From Coccinella septempunctata (Eukaryota > Arthropoda > Insecta > Coleoptera > Coccinellidae), in contig NC_058196.1 in the NCBI RefSeq assembly GCF_907165205.1, positions 12,504,501 to 12,568,500 of the forward strand: a stretch of DNA of 64,000 bases, written 5' to 3'. This document shows positions 18,073-29,910 of the stretch, piece by piece. The position numbers and the translations under genes were made by a program. How positions within the stretch are numbered: the first letter of the stretch is position 1; the number at the start of each line of letters is the position of its first letter. The notes under the pieces were generated by a model that saw nothing but the letters and a program-made list of their open reading frames with translations, searched no databases and was not told the origin of the DNA.

Positions 18073-20457
18073 CATAGATTAATAAAACAGGAGATAGAGC
18101 ATCTCGACAAAAACCCGTTCACAAAATACTGCCATAAATATGAATTTGGATATCTTGGGTGGGGAAACTGGACAGGGGCGTATTCAGAACTAGTCACACT
18201 GTGAATATTTCAGGTAGTCGGCAATAATTTTATATGATGTATGTTTCAATTCAAAGATTTCGAGTATTTTTCTTATGACAACTAATCAAAGGGATGTAGA
18301 ACTAATAATACCAAAACACGTGATGTAAAAAAGAATTTATTTTGAATACAACATTTACATACACAAATAGCCAATATGACCCTAACCTACATACAGATTA
18401 TTTGAAATTTTATTCACTGAGTATATACTGAAAACCAAAAATTACTTTCATGAAAAAAAATCCCTTTAGAATGGTTAATTCTCAAATCAATAGAAGTGGA
18501 AGCAGCTGAAGTTTATGGAATTTGTATAATGAGAATCTAAAAGAGTTTGTTCATTGGATAAATCCTCAAGTCTTCTGTACAGATTTTGCGGACTGAAACA
18601 GTAATGTAATACTGTAAACATGAACCAATGATTGTGAAATAGGAAATGATTTCTAATTGTATACAGTATCATAAAAGAATCCCTCAATTCTAGATGAAGC
18701 ATGAATATTTTTTTTACGGGCAGTTTGAATTGAATTAAGTTATATTGCATATAAACTAAAGAGCAGTGTTTTTCAGCAACTCAAATACCTAGTTCAACAA
18801 CCTGCTTCCCCCTTCAAATTTTTATACCACCTCGAAAGTGCTTTTTGGTGTTGAAGTTCATAATAATAAAGAGTTATTTTACGAAACTGTAAGCTTCAAC
18901 TCAATAATAATGTAACTTTTAAGCAAATTGTTCGAGGCCATTGCCAAATTTATGTATTTTATGCATGCAGCTGTCTTCGAAGAAATTTTGCCTCGGCTTT
19001 CCAAGCTTTCATCTTGAATTTTTCTTCCAATGAATTGGGAACTGCTTGTAGGGTAGCAACTTTTTTCTTGAAGTACTGACGACTCACTCGTAATCTTAAA
19101 TCGGTTTTCTGACGTCAATTAGCTGTTTTTTAATTTCTGTTCGCCGCTTGTCTCCTACAACAATTTTTCAACTGAAATTTTACTTCGAAATATGAGGTGG
19201 ATACCTCATCAGGATTGATGACAGACATTTTCATTTAATAACTCATAAAAATAATGGGAATATCCGAACTCTAATTGAATGGTCGTTATTGTAATCATAA
19301 TTACAGTAGTAGCATAATTTTTACATTGAAATACATTTAATAAATAAAGGAAACTTTTTTGATTTTCAAAAAAAGTTCCTAACATGACCTCTGCTCATTT
19401 TTATGGATTTTCATTCCTAAGACCAGTTCTATTTGCCATAGCAGTTTATAAGGAATTTTGTATACCTCCCTGGGTAGGTATGTATCTCACTTGTTTTATC
19501 CTTGAACTACAAGAAGCTTTCATTTCTGCAAATCCTGAACTGGCATTCGTGTTTCTTGATATTGTTCCCATTTTCCTTCCATTTTCTTCAAAAACTCCAG
19601 TATTGATAACAGGTTTGGCACAGTATTGGCTATAATTACAACATTATTGAAGCAATTAAAATCTACTGTTCTACTATTCATCTCGAAACCAGGAAGAATG
19701 TTTATACAAAAAAGCATGATATAATAAGAAAAAGAGAATCTACTATGAATTTCAAGTTCACCACAAAACTAGAAGTAGTCAGAAATCACTTGCAAAATTC
19801 CAAAGAAAGTGATAAATCAGACAATGAAGCGAGTTAAATAAGTGGTAAACTACCTATCTTACCTCACTCGGGATGGCATCTTTTGTCAAATTTACGGTAA
19901 AAGTCGATTACTCTCATTATACTAAAGTCTGGAGTATAAATTACAAGAAGTGTAAATTGTTTTCAAGACCCAGTGCAACTCTCCACTGCTGTCGTCTGGT
20001 TTCATTTCTGGGAAATCTAAAATTGAAATCAATTATTTGATTGTATAAACTCAACATTTCAATCCCATCATTAGATGGGATTCAAACAAAATTCGACCCT
20101 GGCGTCCCCTAACTCCCTCCCCTGATTTCATAAAGTCGTGAACTCAAACAAGAATAAAATATCAAAAACTTACCAGAATAAATAAATCATTTTCCTCTTT
20201 CGTGTATAAATTGCACTTCCATTTCAAACACACGCTTTTACGGCACATCGCTGCTTATTTTCCAAAATATTACGACGTGAATGATTGAAATAATATTTTG
20301 ACACTTACAAATACACACGCCGTCTTAGAAATTTTAGAAGCGATCTGGAGGGGAATACAAGCGAAAATTCATTTCATTGGTGGTTCCAGGGAGTGGGAAT
20401 AATTTGAAAAATGAACAGTCTGGGAAAATAGCTTATGATCCATCTATTTAATCTATG
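18073..20457. mobile_element. Non-autonomous DNA transposon, 8-bp target duplication
   Basis: 2385 bp. Flanked by GTTTTAAC at 18065-18072 and 20458-20465. Ends are inverted: CATAGATTAA on the left, and the reversed right end is also CATAGATTAA. Inside, I see no transposase: frames up to about 87 codons carry no motif. The 8-bp duplication fits hAT or P superfamilies; the CATA-type terminus and very short TIR look more like P, but this is a guess. Removing it joins the BEL-1 integrase frame exactly. Confidence 0.85.
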
Positions 20458-20635
20458 GTTTTAACGCAGATCGAGACAGTGCTGAATTCACGGCTTCTCA
20501 CTCCCCTCAGTTCGGACGTGAATGATTTGTCGGTATTAACGCCAGGTCACTTTTTAACGCTCGAACCATTGAGCGCCATTCCAGATCAAGAGCTTACGAA
20601 TGTGCCAATACCTCGCCTCAAACGATGGCAATTAA
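20458..20635 (+). pseudogene. BEL-1 integrase, C-terminal piece
   Basis: Reads TQIETVLNSRLLTPL and LTPGHFLTLEPLSAIP, the conserved BEL integrase tail, up to LKRWQ, where LINE-1 enters. Same frame as the core before 18072. Confidence 0.9.
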
Positions 20636-20656
20636 TAATAATAATAATAATAATAA
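20634..20656. repeat. (TAA)n tail of LINE-1
   Basis: About seven AAT units, tail of the minus-strand LINE. Confidence 0.85.
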
Positions 20657-20698
20657 TGTTTATTCATGCTATTATCCTTGGATTTACATTCGTCATTA

Positions 20699-21752
20699 TT
20701 ACATTTGCTTAGCAAGGAATTCTTCTATGGAATAGAAACAATTTTCAATAAGGTATTGTTTAATATTAGAACTGAACTGATTTTTTTGGCTTCTGACTGT
20801 ATAAGGCAGTTTATTGTAAAATTTATAGGCCCAGTAATTCTGACCGTTCTGTGTTTTAGATAGTCTGAAGAACTTATTTCTGACATCGAGCCGTTTCCTG
20901 GTATTATAACCGTGAATATACGAACTAAGCGGATGATTGTTATTTTCATGAACATAATTCAGGCATTCATAAATGAATATACTTGGAACGGTCAGAATTC
21001 CAAATTTCTTGAAAGAATTTCTACAATCAGCTCGGAAGTCCAGATTATCTATAAGTCTGATAGCCTTTCTTTGAAGGAAAAAAATTTTTTTGCATGTGTT
21101 GTGTGACCCCACACGATAATAGCGTACTTAATCAAGGAGTGACAACGGGCATGGTATGCTGTAAGCAATGTTTCCACGGATACATTAAGTGAAAGTGTAC
21201 GAATCACAAAGATATTCTTGCTCAAACTTTTAGAGAGTTCTTCACAATGAACGTCCCAAGTGAGCTTAGGATCTAGATGTAAACCTAAAAATTTGACATT
21301 GTGTTTCCATTTGTCGTCTATTGGTTTTAGCGTTCACACTAAGAGATTCGTTTTATCTTCATTGAGCTTTAGTTGATTTGAAATGAACCAATCTTTTGCA
21401 CACGACAACGCCTCACGCGAACTCTCCATCACCTGACCGAGCACTTGACCACTCCGAAGGAGTGAAGCATCATCTGCATACAAAATACTGTTCACTGTGG
21501 TAGGAAGACTGGACGGAAAATCATTTATATACACTAAAAACAGGATCGGCCCGAGGATCGATCCTTGTGGTATACCTAATTTGATACCCTGCATATCTGA
21601 CTCTTTTCCATCCACAATGACTTTTTGATGCCTATCTGAAAGATAAGATTCTATCAATTTCATGCTAATCTCTGCAAAGCCGTAATACTCGAGCTTAGCT
21701 AAAAGAATCCGCGGCGAGACGCAGTCGAATGCCTTGCTCAAATCCAACAATG
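20699..21752 (-). pseudogene. LINE-1 ORF2, RT palm and C-terminal part
   Basis: LDLSKAFDCVSPRI at its start, GIPQGSILGPILFL and YADDASLL (intact catalytic pair) in 21334-21750, then a frame change and the C-terminal thumb and linker with ECLNYVHENN, ending at 20699. It joins codon for codon with the N-terminal RT half that ends at 30054. Confidence 0.88.
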
Positions 21753-21822
21753 GGCCTGGGGATCAAGGATTGAACACCGACGTAGTTTTCCTAGATTTTT
21801 CTCGTGCTTTTGACAGGGTACC

Positions 21823-22108
21823 TGTTAAGGATAAATAATTATTATATTCGCATCCACAGATCCGTCACTGTAAAAATGCATTTATTTTATATTTCCATCA
21901 CGCATGCAGCGAAAGAATCTCGACATATGTTGACGGAGATTGAGATAATGTGAATTAGGCAGATTGTTTTCGACTTTGACAACGAATAAATATCATTGTT
22001 AATTAAAAAGTCTTTCTTCCTGCTTTCCAAAAAATTACGATCCAATAAACAACTTATACAGTCCACTTCTCCCTGAAAATGGATGATAAATAAAGTCCAT
22101 TGCTAACA
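21823..22108 (+). repeat. BEL-2 5' LTR
   Basis: 286 bp. Followed 3 bases later by TGGTCCAGTCGTGCCG (22112-22127), the likely primer-binding site. Confidence 0.95.
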
Positions 22109-22893
22109 TTAATGGTCCAGTCGTGCCGAATTTTGAATGTTGCTTTGGATTCACGGAATTTTCAACGACGATTTCAAGACAGTTATATGGTCAATTAGTC
22201 TGTCAATTAATCAACCGATCAGCGAATTAATTGGATTGGTGAGATTCACACTTTCATCTGCTTGTTGGTTTCGTCGGAAATATCACCTAGAAACAAAGAG
22301 CAATATTCTTCATGCTGTTTTACTAATTTCCTGAGCATTAATTTACCTGATGCCCTAAGGCGAAAGGAAACATAATTTTGGGGAATTCGTCAAGAAGTTT
22401 ATCTTATCATCGGCCATAAGGTAACCAACTTTCCATCATCGTTTCAGGAATTCTGTCTTTCACATTCTTGGAAGAAAATAATGCAGTGAATAACTTAATT
22501 TAAATCTTTGAATATTCACTTGTTGCAGAACTCTATATGTTTTTTTCTGCTCGTTGCTGAACATTAGAAAGACTTGCTTTCACTTGTCAAACCATATATT
22601 TCATCATTTTCATTGTTTATCTTGAATATTTACGATTGTAATGCCACATATGATTTGAATTTTCATGATAGATAGTATCTGAATTACGTTCTTATTCATC
22701 GAATATTCTAATTAGCTTGAAATTTTCTTTTGCTTGTTTCATATTTGCTTTGAAATTTTCAACTTTCTTATAATTGCTGCAAATTGTTTGATTTTATATT
22801 GCTTTTGTTAGGCTGAGTTTTCTGGTACTGCTTTTGCTTTGCTTCATTTGATCTTTCTGCTTTAATATTTCCATAATCCGTTTATTGAACGAA
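22109..22893 (+). other. BEL-2 leader
   Basis: 785 bp between LTR and gag start with the primer site at 22112. No other gene is seen. AT-rich with pyrimidine runs before the ATG at 22894. Confidence 0.7.
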
Positions 22894-25650
22894 ATGGCTG
22901 ATTTATTGATTGAGCAACAATCTATATCTGCTAGAATAGCGAGGTCTTACACAAATTTCAAAAAAGATGGTGCCTCAAAAATGACACTGAGTAATTGCAA
23001 AACTCGAATGGAAAACTTAGATAAAATTTGGTTAAAGTTCGAAACAAACCATTATCAGATCTTGCGTGAAATCAGTGATGAAATTAAAAAATCCAGTTAT
23101 TTCAAACAAAATGAATTCGACATTGCTGAACAATCCTACTTAGAAAGACGCTCTGAATTTCAATCCTGTCTAGACTCTCTTCCAAAGTCAAATGCACCAG
23201 TAGTGAAATCTGAAAACGTTAAACTCGATGATTCAGAAAAATTGCCACCAATTTCTTTACCTAAGTTCAAGGGCAATTTTAATGAATGGGAATCCTTTCG
23301 AGATCTTTTCACTACGTTGGTTGTAAAAAAAACCAATATATCTAATGTTACAAAATTGCATCATTTGAAATTAAGCTTAGAGGGAGATGCAGCTCGCCTC
23401 GTCAGCAGTTTCGCGATTACTGAAGAGAACTTTGCTATTGCGTGGAAAAAGTTGACAGACAGATATGAAAACAAACGTCGCCTTGTTACATCTCATTTAT
23501 CCTCAATTTTTGCTATGAAAGCGATGAAGAAGGAATCTTCCTTCGAAGTTAAGAAAATAATTTCCGGCATCAGCACCCCGTTAGCAGCACTTGAGGTGCT
23601 CAAGCGTCCTGTCAACACTTGGGATGATATTTTGGTATATCATGTTGTTTCTCTATTAGATTCAGAAACGCGCAAACAATGGGAAAAACATTTAGGTAAC
23701 GTTTCGAGCTCCTTGGAACCCCCAAGTTTTGCTTCATTGATGACCTTTTTGGAAAATCAAGTTACTGTTCTGGAAGCATTAGAGGATAGCAATAAAACTT
23801 TCCCCAATTCTAACTATTCTTCTCCACCTAAAAATTCAAAACCAATTTTTTTTTCTAATACCAGAGTACATCAAATGGTGAGTCAGTCAAATAAGTGTCT
23901 CTTGTGTAATGAAAATCACTTCTTCATGTACTGTGATAGTTATAAGAAGAAAAGCCCTAAGCAACGTAAAGAATTTGTTCTCAATCAGAAACGTTGTCTA
24001 AACTGCCTTGCTAACCATAATATTAAGAATTGCACTTCTAAGAAACGTTGTCAGATTTGTCAATTTAAACATCATTCTTCTCTTCATACTGAAAACGATA
24101 CAAATAACTCAATTCCTACAAGCTTGCAATTGAATGATAACCACGAACATTCTGGTCCTTCAACTTCGCAGTCAATAAATTGCTCCATTGCCAAAAGCAT
24201 AACTATTAATCAATGTAGAGTTTCAAATACCGTCTTACTTTCTACGGCTATGGTGAAAGTCTGTTCTGATGATGATAATGTAATTATTGCTAGGGCTCTG
24301 ATAGATCAGGGTTCTCAAGCTTCCTTTATTTCTGAAACTTTATATCAAAGACTCAACTTAAAGTGTCAACCAGTTAATTTGCCAATTTCGGGTGTTGGAG
24401 GAAGAAAACATTACACTTGTCGCAAATTAGTAACTTTTACTCTGAAACCTCGTTTCAACTCAGACTTTTGTTGCTCAGTTCAAGCTTTTGTTATTCCTAG
24501 AATAACTTCTTATGCACCTAATCTCGATAATAGTGAAATTGCCTCTTCACATATAAATCATCTTGTTCTTGCTGATCCCTATTTTGCTAACAGGGGACAA
24601 ATAGAAATACTATTGGGTTCATCTATACATGCGAGAATTATTGAGGGTGAAATTGTACGTGGTGAACCAAGTGAGCCAGTAGCTATAAAGACATCTCTTG
24701 GGTGGATAGTATCCGGGAATACGCCAAGTTCATGTTTAGAATGCTCGCCTTCAGTTCTGCAGGTTTCTGATGATCAGATGTTGGTGAGAGATCTTTTATC
24801 TCAATTTTTTGCTTTGGAGGAATTCACCGAAATTGAAAGACATCTTACTCCTGATGAAACTGCAACCGAAACATTTTTTGCTAATACTTGTTCTCGTGCG
24901 CCAGATGGTCGCTATATAGTTCAATTGCCATTCAAGATAGATGACAAGTCTATGTTGAGCTTTCCTGGTATATATGATATTGCTAAAAGATCTTTGGAAC
25001 GAATGGAGCGAAAATTTGAAAAAGATCCTGAATTTGGTCGTCTTTACAGGGAATTTATGCAAAACTATGTAGACTCAAACCATATGAAGAGGGTGAGTGA
25101 AGACGATCTTGCTGATGTTCGTTACTTGTTGCCCCATCATGGGATCCTGAAACGAAGTAACTCCATAGCTAAACTGCGAACTGTGTTCAATGGCTCTGCT
25201 AAAGCATTGAATGATTGTTCAATAAATGATCATCTTTATTCTGGTCCTAATTTGTTGCCCGATTTAACTTCGTTAATTCTGCGTTGGAGAAAATACGAAT
25301 TCGACGAATTCGTTTTTGTTACAGATATCCAACAAATGTTTCGTCAAATATTGATCCATCTTAGCGATCAAGTCTTTCAGTGTATACTCTGGAGGTTCAA
25401 TTCGAATGAACCAATAAGAATTTGGCAGCTTCAAACGGTGACATATGGTATGGTCTCTAGCCCTTTCTTAGCTATTAGGGTTACTAGACAGCTTGCCAAG
25501 GATGAACAACATCTTTTCCCATTAGGTGGAAGTATTTTGCAAGATGAGACTTACATGGATGACACACTTTCAGGAGGTTATACGCTACAGGAAGCCTTAC
25601 TCAAGCAAAAACAGCTTATTGCTATTTGTAGCTCTGGTGGCTTTGCTTGA
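22894..25650 (+). CDS. BEL-2 gag, protease and RT polyprotein
   Basis: 918 codons from ATG 22894 (MADLLIEQQ). Gag core of DUF1759 type at residues about 120-290 (KFKGNFNEWESFRDLFTTLV); three Cys/His knuckles at about 340-400 (CLLCNENHFFMYC, CLNCLANHNIKNC, CQICQFKHH). Protease ALIDQGSQASFIS, with Gln in place of the more usual Ser or Thr after the Asp. BEL-type RT: LPHHGILKR, LRTVFNGSA, VTDIQQMFRQI and ETYMDDTLSGG with both catalytic Asp. The frame ends at TGA 25648-25650 just where the next residues would be a Leu/His-Lys-Trp, so this is a nonsense change, not the natural end. Confidence 0.93.
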   Translation: MADLLIEQQSISARIARSYTNFKKDGASKMTLSNCKTRMENLDKIWLKFETNHYQILREISDEIKKSSYFKQNEFDIAEQSYLERRSEFQSCLDSLPKSNAPVVKSENVKLDDSEKLPPISLPKFKGNFNEWESFRDLFTTLVVKKTNISNVTKLHHLKLSLEGDAARLVSSFAITEENFAIAWKKLTDRYENKRRLVTSHLSSIFAMKAMKKESSFEVKKIISGISTPLAALEVLKRPVNTWDDILVYHVVSLLDSETRKQWEKHLGNVSSSLEPPSFASLMTFLENQVTVLEALEDSNKTFPNSNYSSPPKNSKPIFFSNTRVHQMVSQSNKCLLCNENHFFMYCDSYKKKSPKQRKEFVLNQKRCLNCLANHNIKNCTSKKRCQICQFKHHSSLHTENDTNNSIPTSLQLNDNHEHSGPSTSQSINCSIAKSITINQCRVSNTVLLSTAMVKVCSDDDNVIIARALIDQGSQASFISETLYQRLNLKCQPVNLPISGVGGRKHYTCRKLVTFTLKPRFNSDFCCSVQAFVIPRITSYAPNLDNSEIASSHINHLVLADPYFANRGQIEILLGSSIHARIIEGEIVRGEPSEPVAIKTSLGWIVSGNTPSSCLECSPSVLQVSDDQMLVRDLLSQFFALEEFTEIERHLTPDETATETFFANTCSRAPDGRYIVQLPFKIDDKSMLSFPGIYDIAKRSLERMERKFEKDPEFGRLYREFMQNYVDSNHMKRVSEDDLADVRYLLPHHGILKRSNSIAKLRTVFNGSAKALNDCSINDHLYSGPNLLPDLTSLILRWRKYEFDEFVFVTDIQQMFRQILIHLSDQVFQCILWRFNSNEPIRIWQLQTVTYGMVSSPFLAIRVTRQLAKDEQHLFPLGGSILQDETYMDDTLSGGYTLQEALLKQKQLIAICSSGGFA

Positions 25651-26681
25651 CATAAATGGTTAGCTAATGACAATAATCTCTTATATAACGTTTATGATTG
25701 TGAGGGATCAAACACTCATCCTACAATTTTACTGATAATAGTTCATTCAGTATTCTCGGTCTTGGTTGGAATCCAGAAACAGATAGTTTTATATTCAGAG
25801 TCGGAAGTACCTCTGACTGCGACGATATGAATATCACTAAGAGAGTTATTCTTTCTAAAATAGCCAAACTATTTGATCCTCTTGGTTGGCTTTCCCCTGT
25901 GATTGTCACAGCAAAGATTTTCATGCAACAGCTTTGGATTAATAAAATCGATTGGGATGACAAGTTGGATACTGACATGACCAGACAATGGCTCTGTTGG
26001 TACCGAGATCTCTGTGTTCTAAATGGTCTCAAACTCAATCGCTGGTTGGGTTATAACCCTGATGCTAACCTCTGCGAGATCCACGGTTTTGCTGATTCTT
26101 CAAAACTTGCTTATGGAACTGTGGTGTATCTTCGTATTATCAGTGGAAATGAGGTTGTAGGGAACTTACTTCAAGCTAAAACCAAAGTGTCTCCTATAAA
26201 ACCCTTACTTACTATCCCCAGGTTGGAGTTGTGTGCAGCTACTCTGCTAGCTAAACTTTCTCGAAGAGTTGTTGATGCTTTACACATAAAAAACTGTAAC
26301 GTACATCTGTGGTCCGATTCCACTGATGTCTTGTTTTGGCTGAATGATCATCCTTCACGTTGGCCGATATTCATTGCGAATCGGTGCTCCAAAATACATG
26401 CTTTGGTTCCCGATGCTTCTTGGAGACATGTCAGAGGAATTGAAAATCCAGCTGATTGTATTTCTCGAGGTCTGAAGCCAAGTGACTTGCTTAACTATCA
26501 GTTATGGTGGCAAGGTCCTAAATGGCTGTTTAGAGATAATGAACCATTTGCAACCACCTCTCAAAATTCAGTTGAGAGTCCCCGCTCATCGCTAATTAAT
26601 AATCATAGCTTCACCTCTACTTCAGTATCATATCATCCTAAACCAGTTTGGGATCTACTTGAGAGATATTCAAGTGTCTGA
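25651..26681 (+). pseudogene. BEL-2 RT end and RNase H
   Basis: Continues HKWLAND, then a frameshift near 25730, then 25827-26681 open: SKIAKLFDPLGWLSP connection, RNase H with EIHGFADSSKLAYGTVVYL, LTIPRLELCAATLLAKL, LWSDSTDVLFWL, and ENPADCISRG. It is cut off by the tandem duplication described next. Confidence 0.9.
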
Positions 26682-26882
26682 AGCCAAGTGACTTGCTTAA
26701 CTATCAGTTATGGTGGCAAGGTCCTAAATGGCTGTCTAGAGATAATGAACCATTTGCAACCACCTCTCAAAATTCAGTTGAGAGTCCCCGCTCATCGCTA
26801 ATTAATAATCATAGCTTCACCTCTACTTTAGTATCATATCATCCTAAACCAGTTTGGGATCTACTTGAGAGATATTCAAGTG
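26471..26882 (+). repeat. 206-bp tandem duplication in BEL-2 pol
   Basis: Copy one 26471-26676, copy two 26677-26882, with only two or three base differences. 206 is not a multiple of 3, so it shifts the frame between RNase H and integrase. The second copy gives a 64-codon open stretch of no own meaning. Confidence 0.95.
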
Positions 26883-26893
26883 TATAGAAACTC

Positions 26894-28432
26894 TTGAGAG
26901 TTACAGCTCATATTTTACGATTTCTCAGTAAATTGGTGGACAAAGTCAACTTGTCTCACAAGTGCACAATGTTTTCATTCAGTTGGTTCAAAAACGTTCA
27001 GACTTCTTATAACTTAGAATTGGACACTCATGAATTGAACAGGTCTCGTCTAGCATGGGTTTATTTAGTGCAACAATCTTATTATTCGAAAGAGATCAAA
27101 GTGCTAAGAGAAAGTTGCCCAATACAAAAAAATAGCAAAATTTTGAGGTTGGATCCCTTTCTGAGTGAGAGTTTGATCAGAGTGGGTGGTCGACTGCAGA
27201 ACTCATTTCTTGAATTTGAAGAAATGCATCCTCTGATTTTGCCATTTGAATCGCCATTATCATCACTTCTTGTTAAATTTTACCATTCTAAAACTTTGCA
27301 TGGTGGTGTTAAGTTAACACTTGCCACACTAAGAAGAGACTTTTGGATAGTTCGTGGGCGACAGCTGGTGAAAAGCATAATTCACAAATGTCATTCTTGC
27401 TTGAGATACAGAAGAAGCGCAATGTATCAGAAGTTGGGCAATTTACCCGAGTTTCGAACTCGACCTAGCCTTCCTTTTCTCAAGGCTGGTGTGGATTATG
27501 CCGGGCCTTACAACATAAGAGCTTCTCCTGGTCGAGCCCAAAAAACCTATAAGGGTTATATTGCCTTATTCATCTGCTTAAGCACACGTCCTGTACATCT
27601 AGAGTTGGTCTCTGGTTACTCATCCAAAGAATTCATTGCTGCCTTTAGAAGGTTCACTTCTAGGCGTGGATTTTGCTCCGATATTTATAGTGATCGTGGG
27701 ACAACCTTTGTTGGAGCTGATAAAGAACTTAGGGAATTATTTGAAAAATCTACTGCCTTCATAGATAACATTTATAGAACTCTTGTTGCTGAAGGGACCA
27801 ACTGGCATTTCAATCCGCCCGCTGCTCCTCATTTTGGAAGAATATGGGAGGCTGCAGTCAAGTCTGCCAAACACCATCTGCGACGAGTCGTAGCCTCGCA
27901 TACTCTTACATTCGAAGAATTTTACACACTGCTGACGCAGGTAGAAGCCTGCTTGAACTCCTTGAACTCTAGGCCTTTAACGAGCTTGCACGATGATATT
28001 AGTGACATACAGCCGCTTACTCCGGCACATTTTTTGATTAATTCACCTTCTTTCATCGTTCCTGAACCTTCTTGTTCAGATTTCAAAATTTCTCCTTCTA
28101 AGAGATGGAAAATAGTTCAGCAAATGCTTGCTCATTGGTGGAAACAATGGTCGCGAGAATATCTGCAGTCACTTCAAGTTAGAAATAAATGGCAGTTCAA
28201 TCAACCTTCTCTTCAATCGAATGACCTTGTTTTGATTACAGCTGAAAATACTCCCCCCGCCAAGTGGCCTTTGGCACGAGTTGTAGACGTATTTCGTGGT
28301 AAAGATGACTTGGTTCGCGTAGTAAAATTACGAACTGCTACCACCGTCTTAGAACGTCCTGTTCATAAGTTGATTTTGTTGTCAAAAGCAGTTCCTGAAA
28401 GCGCTACCCCTCTTAGTATATTGATTTTTTGA
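26894..28432 (+). CDS. BEL-2 integrase
   Basis: 512 codons open. Linker to LSESLIRVGGRL, HHCC finger (H...LHGG...CHSCLRYRR), core VDYAGPYNI (first Asp), SDRGTTFVGADKEL (second Asp), APHFGRIWEAAVKSAK (Glu), then the BEL C-terminal part with TPAHFLINSP, KRWKIVQQMLAHWWKQW and WPLARVVDVF. All three acidic residues are present. It is open and whole, but upstream breaks separate it from the rest of pol. Confidence 0.93.
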   Translation: MRVTAHILRFLSKLVDKVNLSHKCTMFSFSWFKNVQTSYNLELDTHELNRSRLAWVYLVQQSYYSKEIKVLRESCPIQKNSKILRLDPFLSESLIRVGGRLQNSFLEFEEMHPLILPFESPLSSLLVKFYHSKTLHGGVKLTLATLRRDFWIVRGRQLVKSIIHKCHSCLRYRRSAMYQKLGNLPEFRTRPSLPFLKAGVDYAGPYNIRASPGRAQKTYKGYIALFICLSTRPVHLELVSGYSSKEFIAAFRRFTSRRGFCSDIYSDRGTTFVGADKELRELFEKSTAFIDNIYRTLVAEGTNWHFNPPAAPHFGRIWEAAVKSAKHHLRRVVASHTLTFEEFYTLLTQVEACLNSLNSRPLTSLHDDISDIQPLTPAHFLINSPSFIVPEPSCSDFKISPSKRWKIVQQMLAHWWKQWSREYLQSLQVRNKWQFNQPSLQSNDLVLITAENTPPAKWPLARVVDVFRGKDDLVRVVKLRTATTVLERPVHKLILLSKAVPESATPLSILIF

Positions 28433-28601
28433 TGTATCTTTGTATTCACAGCTATTTTCATTTGGATATTTGTGTTGACTACAATTTCTTTTTGCCTCTC
28501 ATGCCCTTATTCTCATTTATTTTCGATTTGTCTGATATGCTGTGTGTATTAGTATTAGTATAGCTTTGTCATTTTACACATATAAAATGAAGTGGGTGGA
28601 A
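28433..28601 (+). other. BEL-2 3' untranslated part with polypurine tract
   Basis: Pyrimidine-rich, then AAAATGAAGTGGGTGGAA (28584-28601) right before the LTR. Confidence 0.75.
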
Positions 28602-28887
28602 TGTTAAGGATCAATAATTATTATATTCGCATCCACAGATCCGTCACTGTAAAAATGCATTTATTTTATATTTCCATCACGCATGCAGCGAAAGAATCTC
28701 GACATATGTTGGCGGAGATTGGGATAATGTTAATTAGGCAGATTGTATTCGACTTTGACAACGAATAAATATCATTGTTAATTAAAAAGTCTTTCTTCCT
28801 GCTTTCCAAGAAATTACGATCCAATAAACAACTTATACAGTCCACTTCTCCCTGAAAATGGATGATAAATAAAGTCTATTGCTAACA
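28602..28887 (+). repeat. BEL-2 3' LTR
   Basis: 286 bp, about seven differences from 21823-22108, followed by GTACC. Confidence 0.95.
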
Positions 28888-28892
28888 GTACC

Positions 28893-29910
28893 ACATAATC
28901 GACTGCTGAGCAAGTTGGAGCACTTTGGTATTCGTGGGAACTTGCTGAACTGGATCAGAGCTTTTCTCACAAACCGTACTTTCCGCGTCAGAGTGGGTAG
29001 TACATATTCCTCGGAAGATGAGAGGGTCACCAGTGGGGTCCCACAGGGTTCAGTTCTGGGGCCTGTGCTCTTCATACTGTACACTGCTGATCTCCCGTCT
29101 TTCGTTCGGTCCACCTGCCTGTTTTATGCTGATGAAGCGAAGATCTACAGTTGCCCGCAGCTCAATCCTGGCGTCCTGCAGCGTGATTTGGACAGGATAG
29201 GTGAGTGGTGTGGAGATTGGCTTCTCCCTCTTAATCTGGATAAGTGTTGTGTGATGCATATTGGCCATGGAAACCCAAATATCCCATACTTCTTGGGTGG
29301 ACGGACCATCCGGACGGTTACGCACCATTCCGATCTTGGTCTTCTGGTTGCCAGTAACCTTACTTGGACTGACCATATTGCGTCTGTATCAGCCAAAGCC
29401 AGAAAAGTCACTTGGTTGCTCCAGAAAAACTTTAGCAGATGTGACATCAAGACTGCAAAGCTTTTATATGATACCTATGTAAGACCGATTATGGAGTATG
29501 CCGGTCCTGCTTGGTGGGTTGCCCGGAGGAGTGATGCAGCATTGTTGGAATCGATCCAACGTTGGAATACCAGAATTCCGTACGGCTGGTTGCGCCCCTG
29601 CTATGAGGAGAGACTACAATTGTTTGGATTGACCACTTTTGAGAAGCGCCGCGAGAGAGGTGATGTCATCGTGACCTATAGAGCCCTCAATGGTCATTTT
29701 GGCAAGTCAATCGGGGACATGTTCGGGAGAAACCATAACCATCTCCGAGGACACAGTCTGAAGTTGGCCAAGGAAAAATTCAAAACTACCCAGCGTCAGT
29801 GCTTTCTTGCCAACAGGGTCTTCGACGTTTGGAATGGTTTGCCGCCCTCAGTTGTAAACGCTCCTTCGGTTAATGCCTTCAAAAATCGCTTCGATGGCTG
29901 TGTCAATTGA
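28893..29910 (+). pseudogene. LINE-2 RT, 3' two thirds
   Basis: The first codons (VVFLDFSRAFDRVP) lie at 21781-21822; after BEL-2 it goes on HNRLLSKLEHFGIRG, SGVPQGSVLGPVLFILY, then FYADEAKIYS: the second catalytic Asp of the Y-A-D-D box is Glu. Downstream are LDKCCVMHIGHGN and the C-terminal region up to the stop at 29910. About 75% like LINE-3 ORF2 by eye. No endonuclease is left, so it was truncated on arrival. Confidence 0.9.

Larger units (their letters stand above)
21823..28887 (+). mobile_element. BEL-2, BEL/Pao LTR retrotransposon
   Basis: 7065 bp with 286-bp LTRs (TGTTAAGGAT...GCTAACA) and 5-bp target duplication GTACC at 21818-21822 and 28888-28892. The LTRs differ at about seven bases (around 2.4%), older than BEL-4 and the Gypsy-A copies. 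Coding part: gag-protease-RT, RNase H and integrase in one direction, broken by a stop, a shift and a 206-bp tandem duplication. Confidence 0.95.

Noticed and set aside
18487..19635. Frames of 79-87 codons inside the 8-bp-duplication transposon as transposase remnants
   Set aside because: No DDE, THAP, BED or other motif can be seen.
26693..26887. 64-codon frame as a separate gene
   Set aside because: It is the second unit of a tandem duplication of BEL-2 pol.
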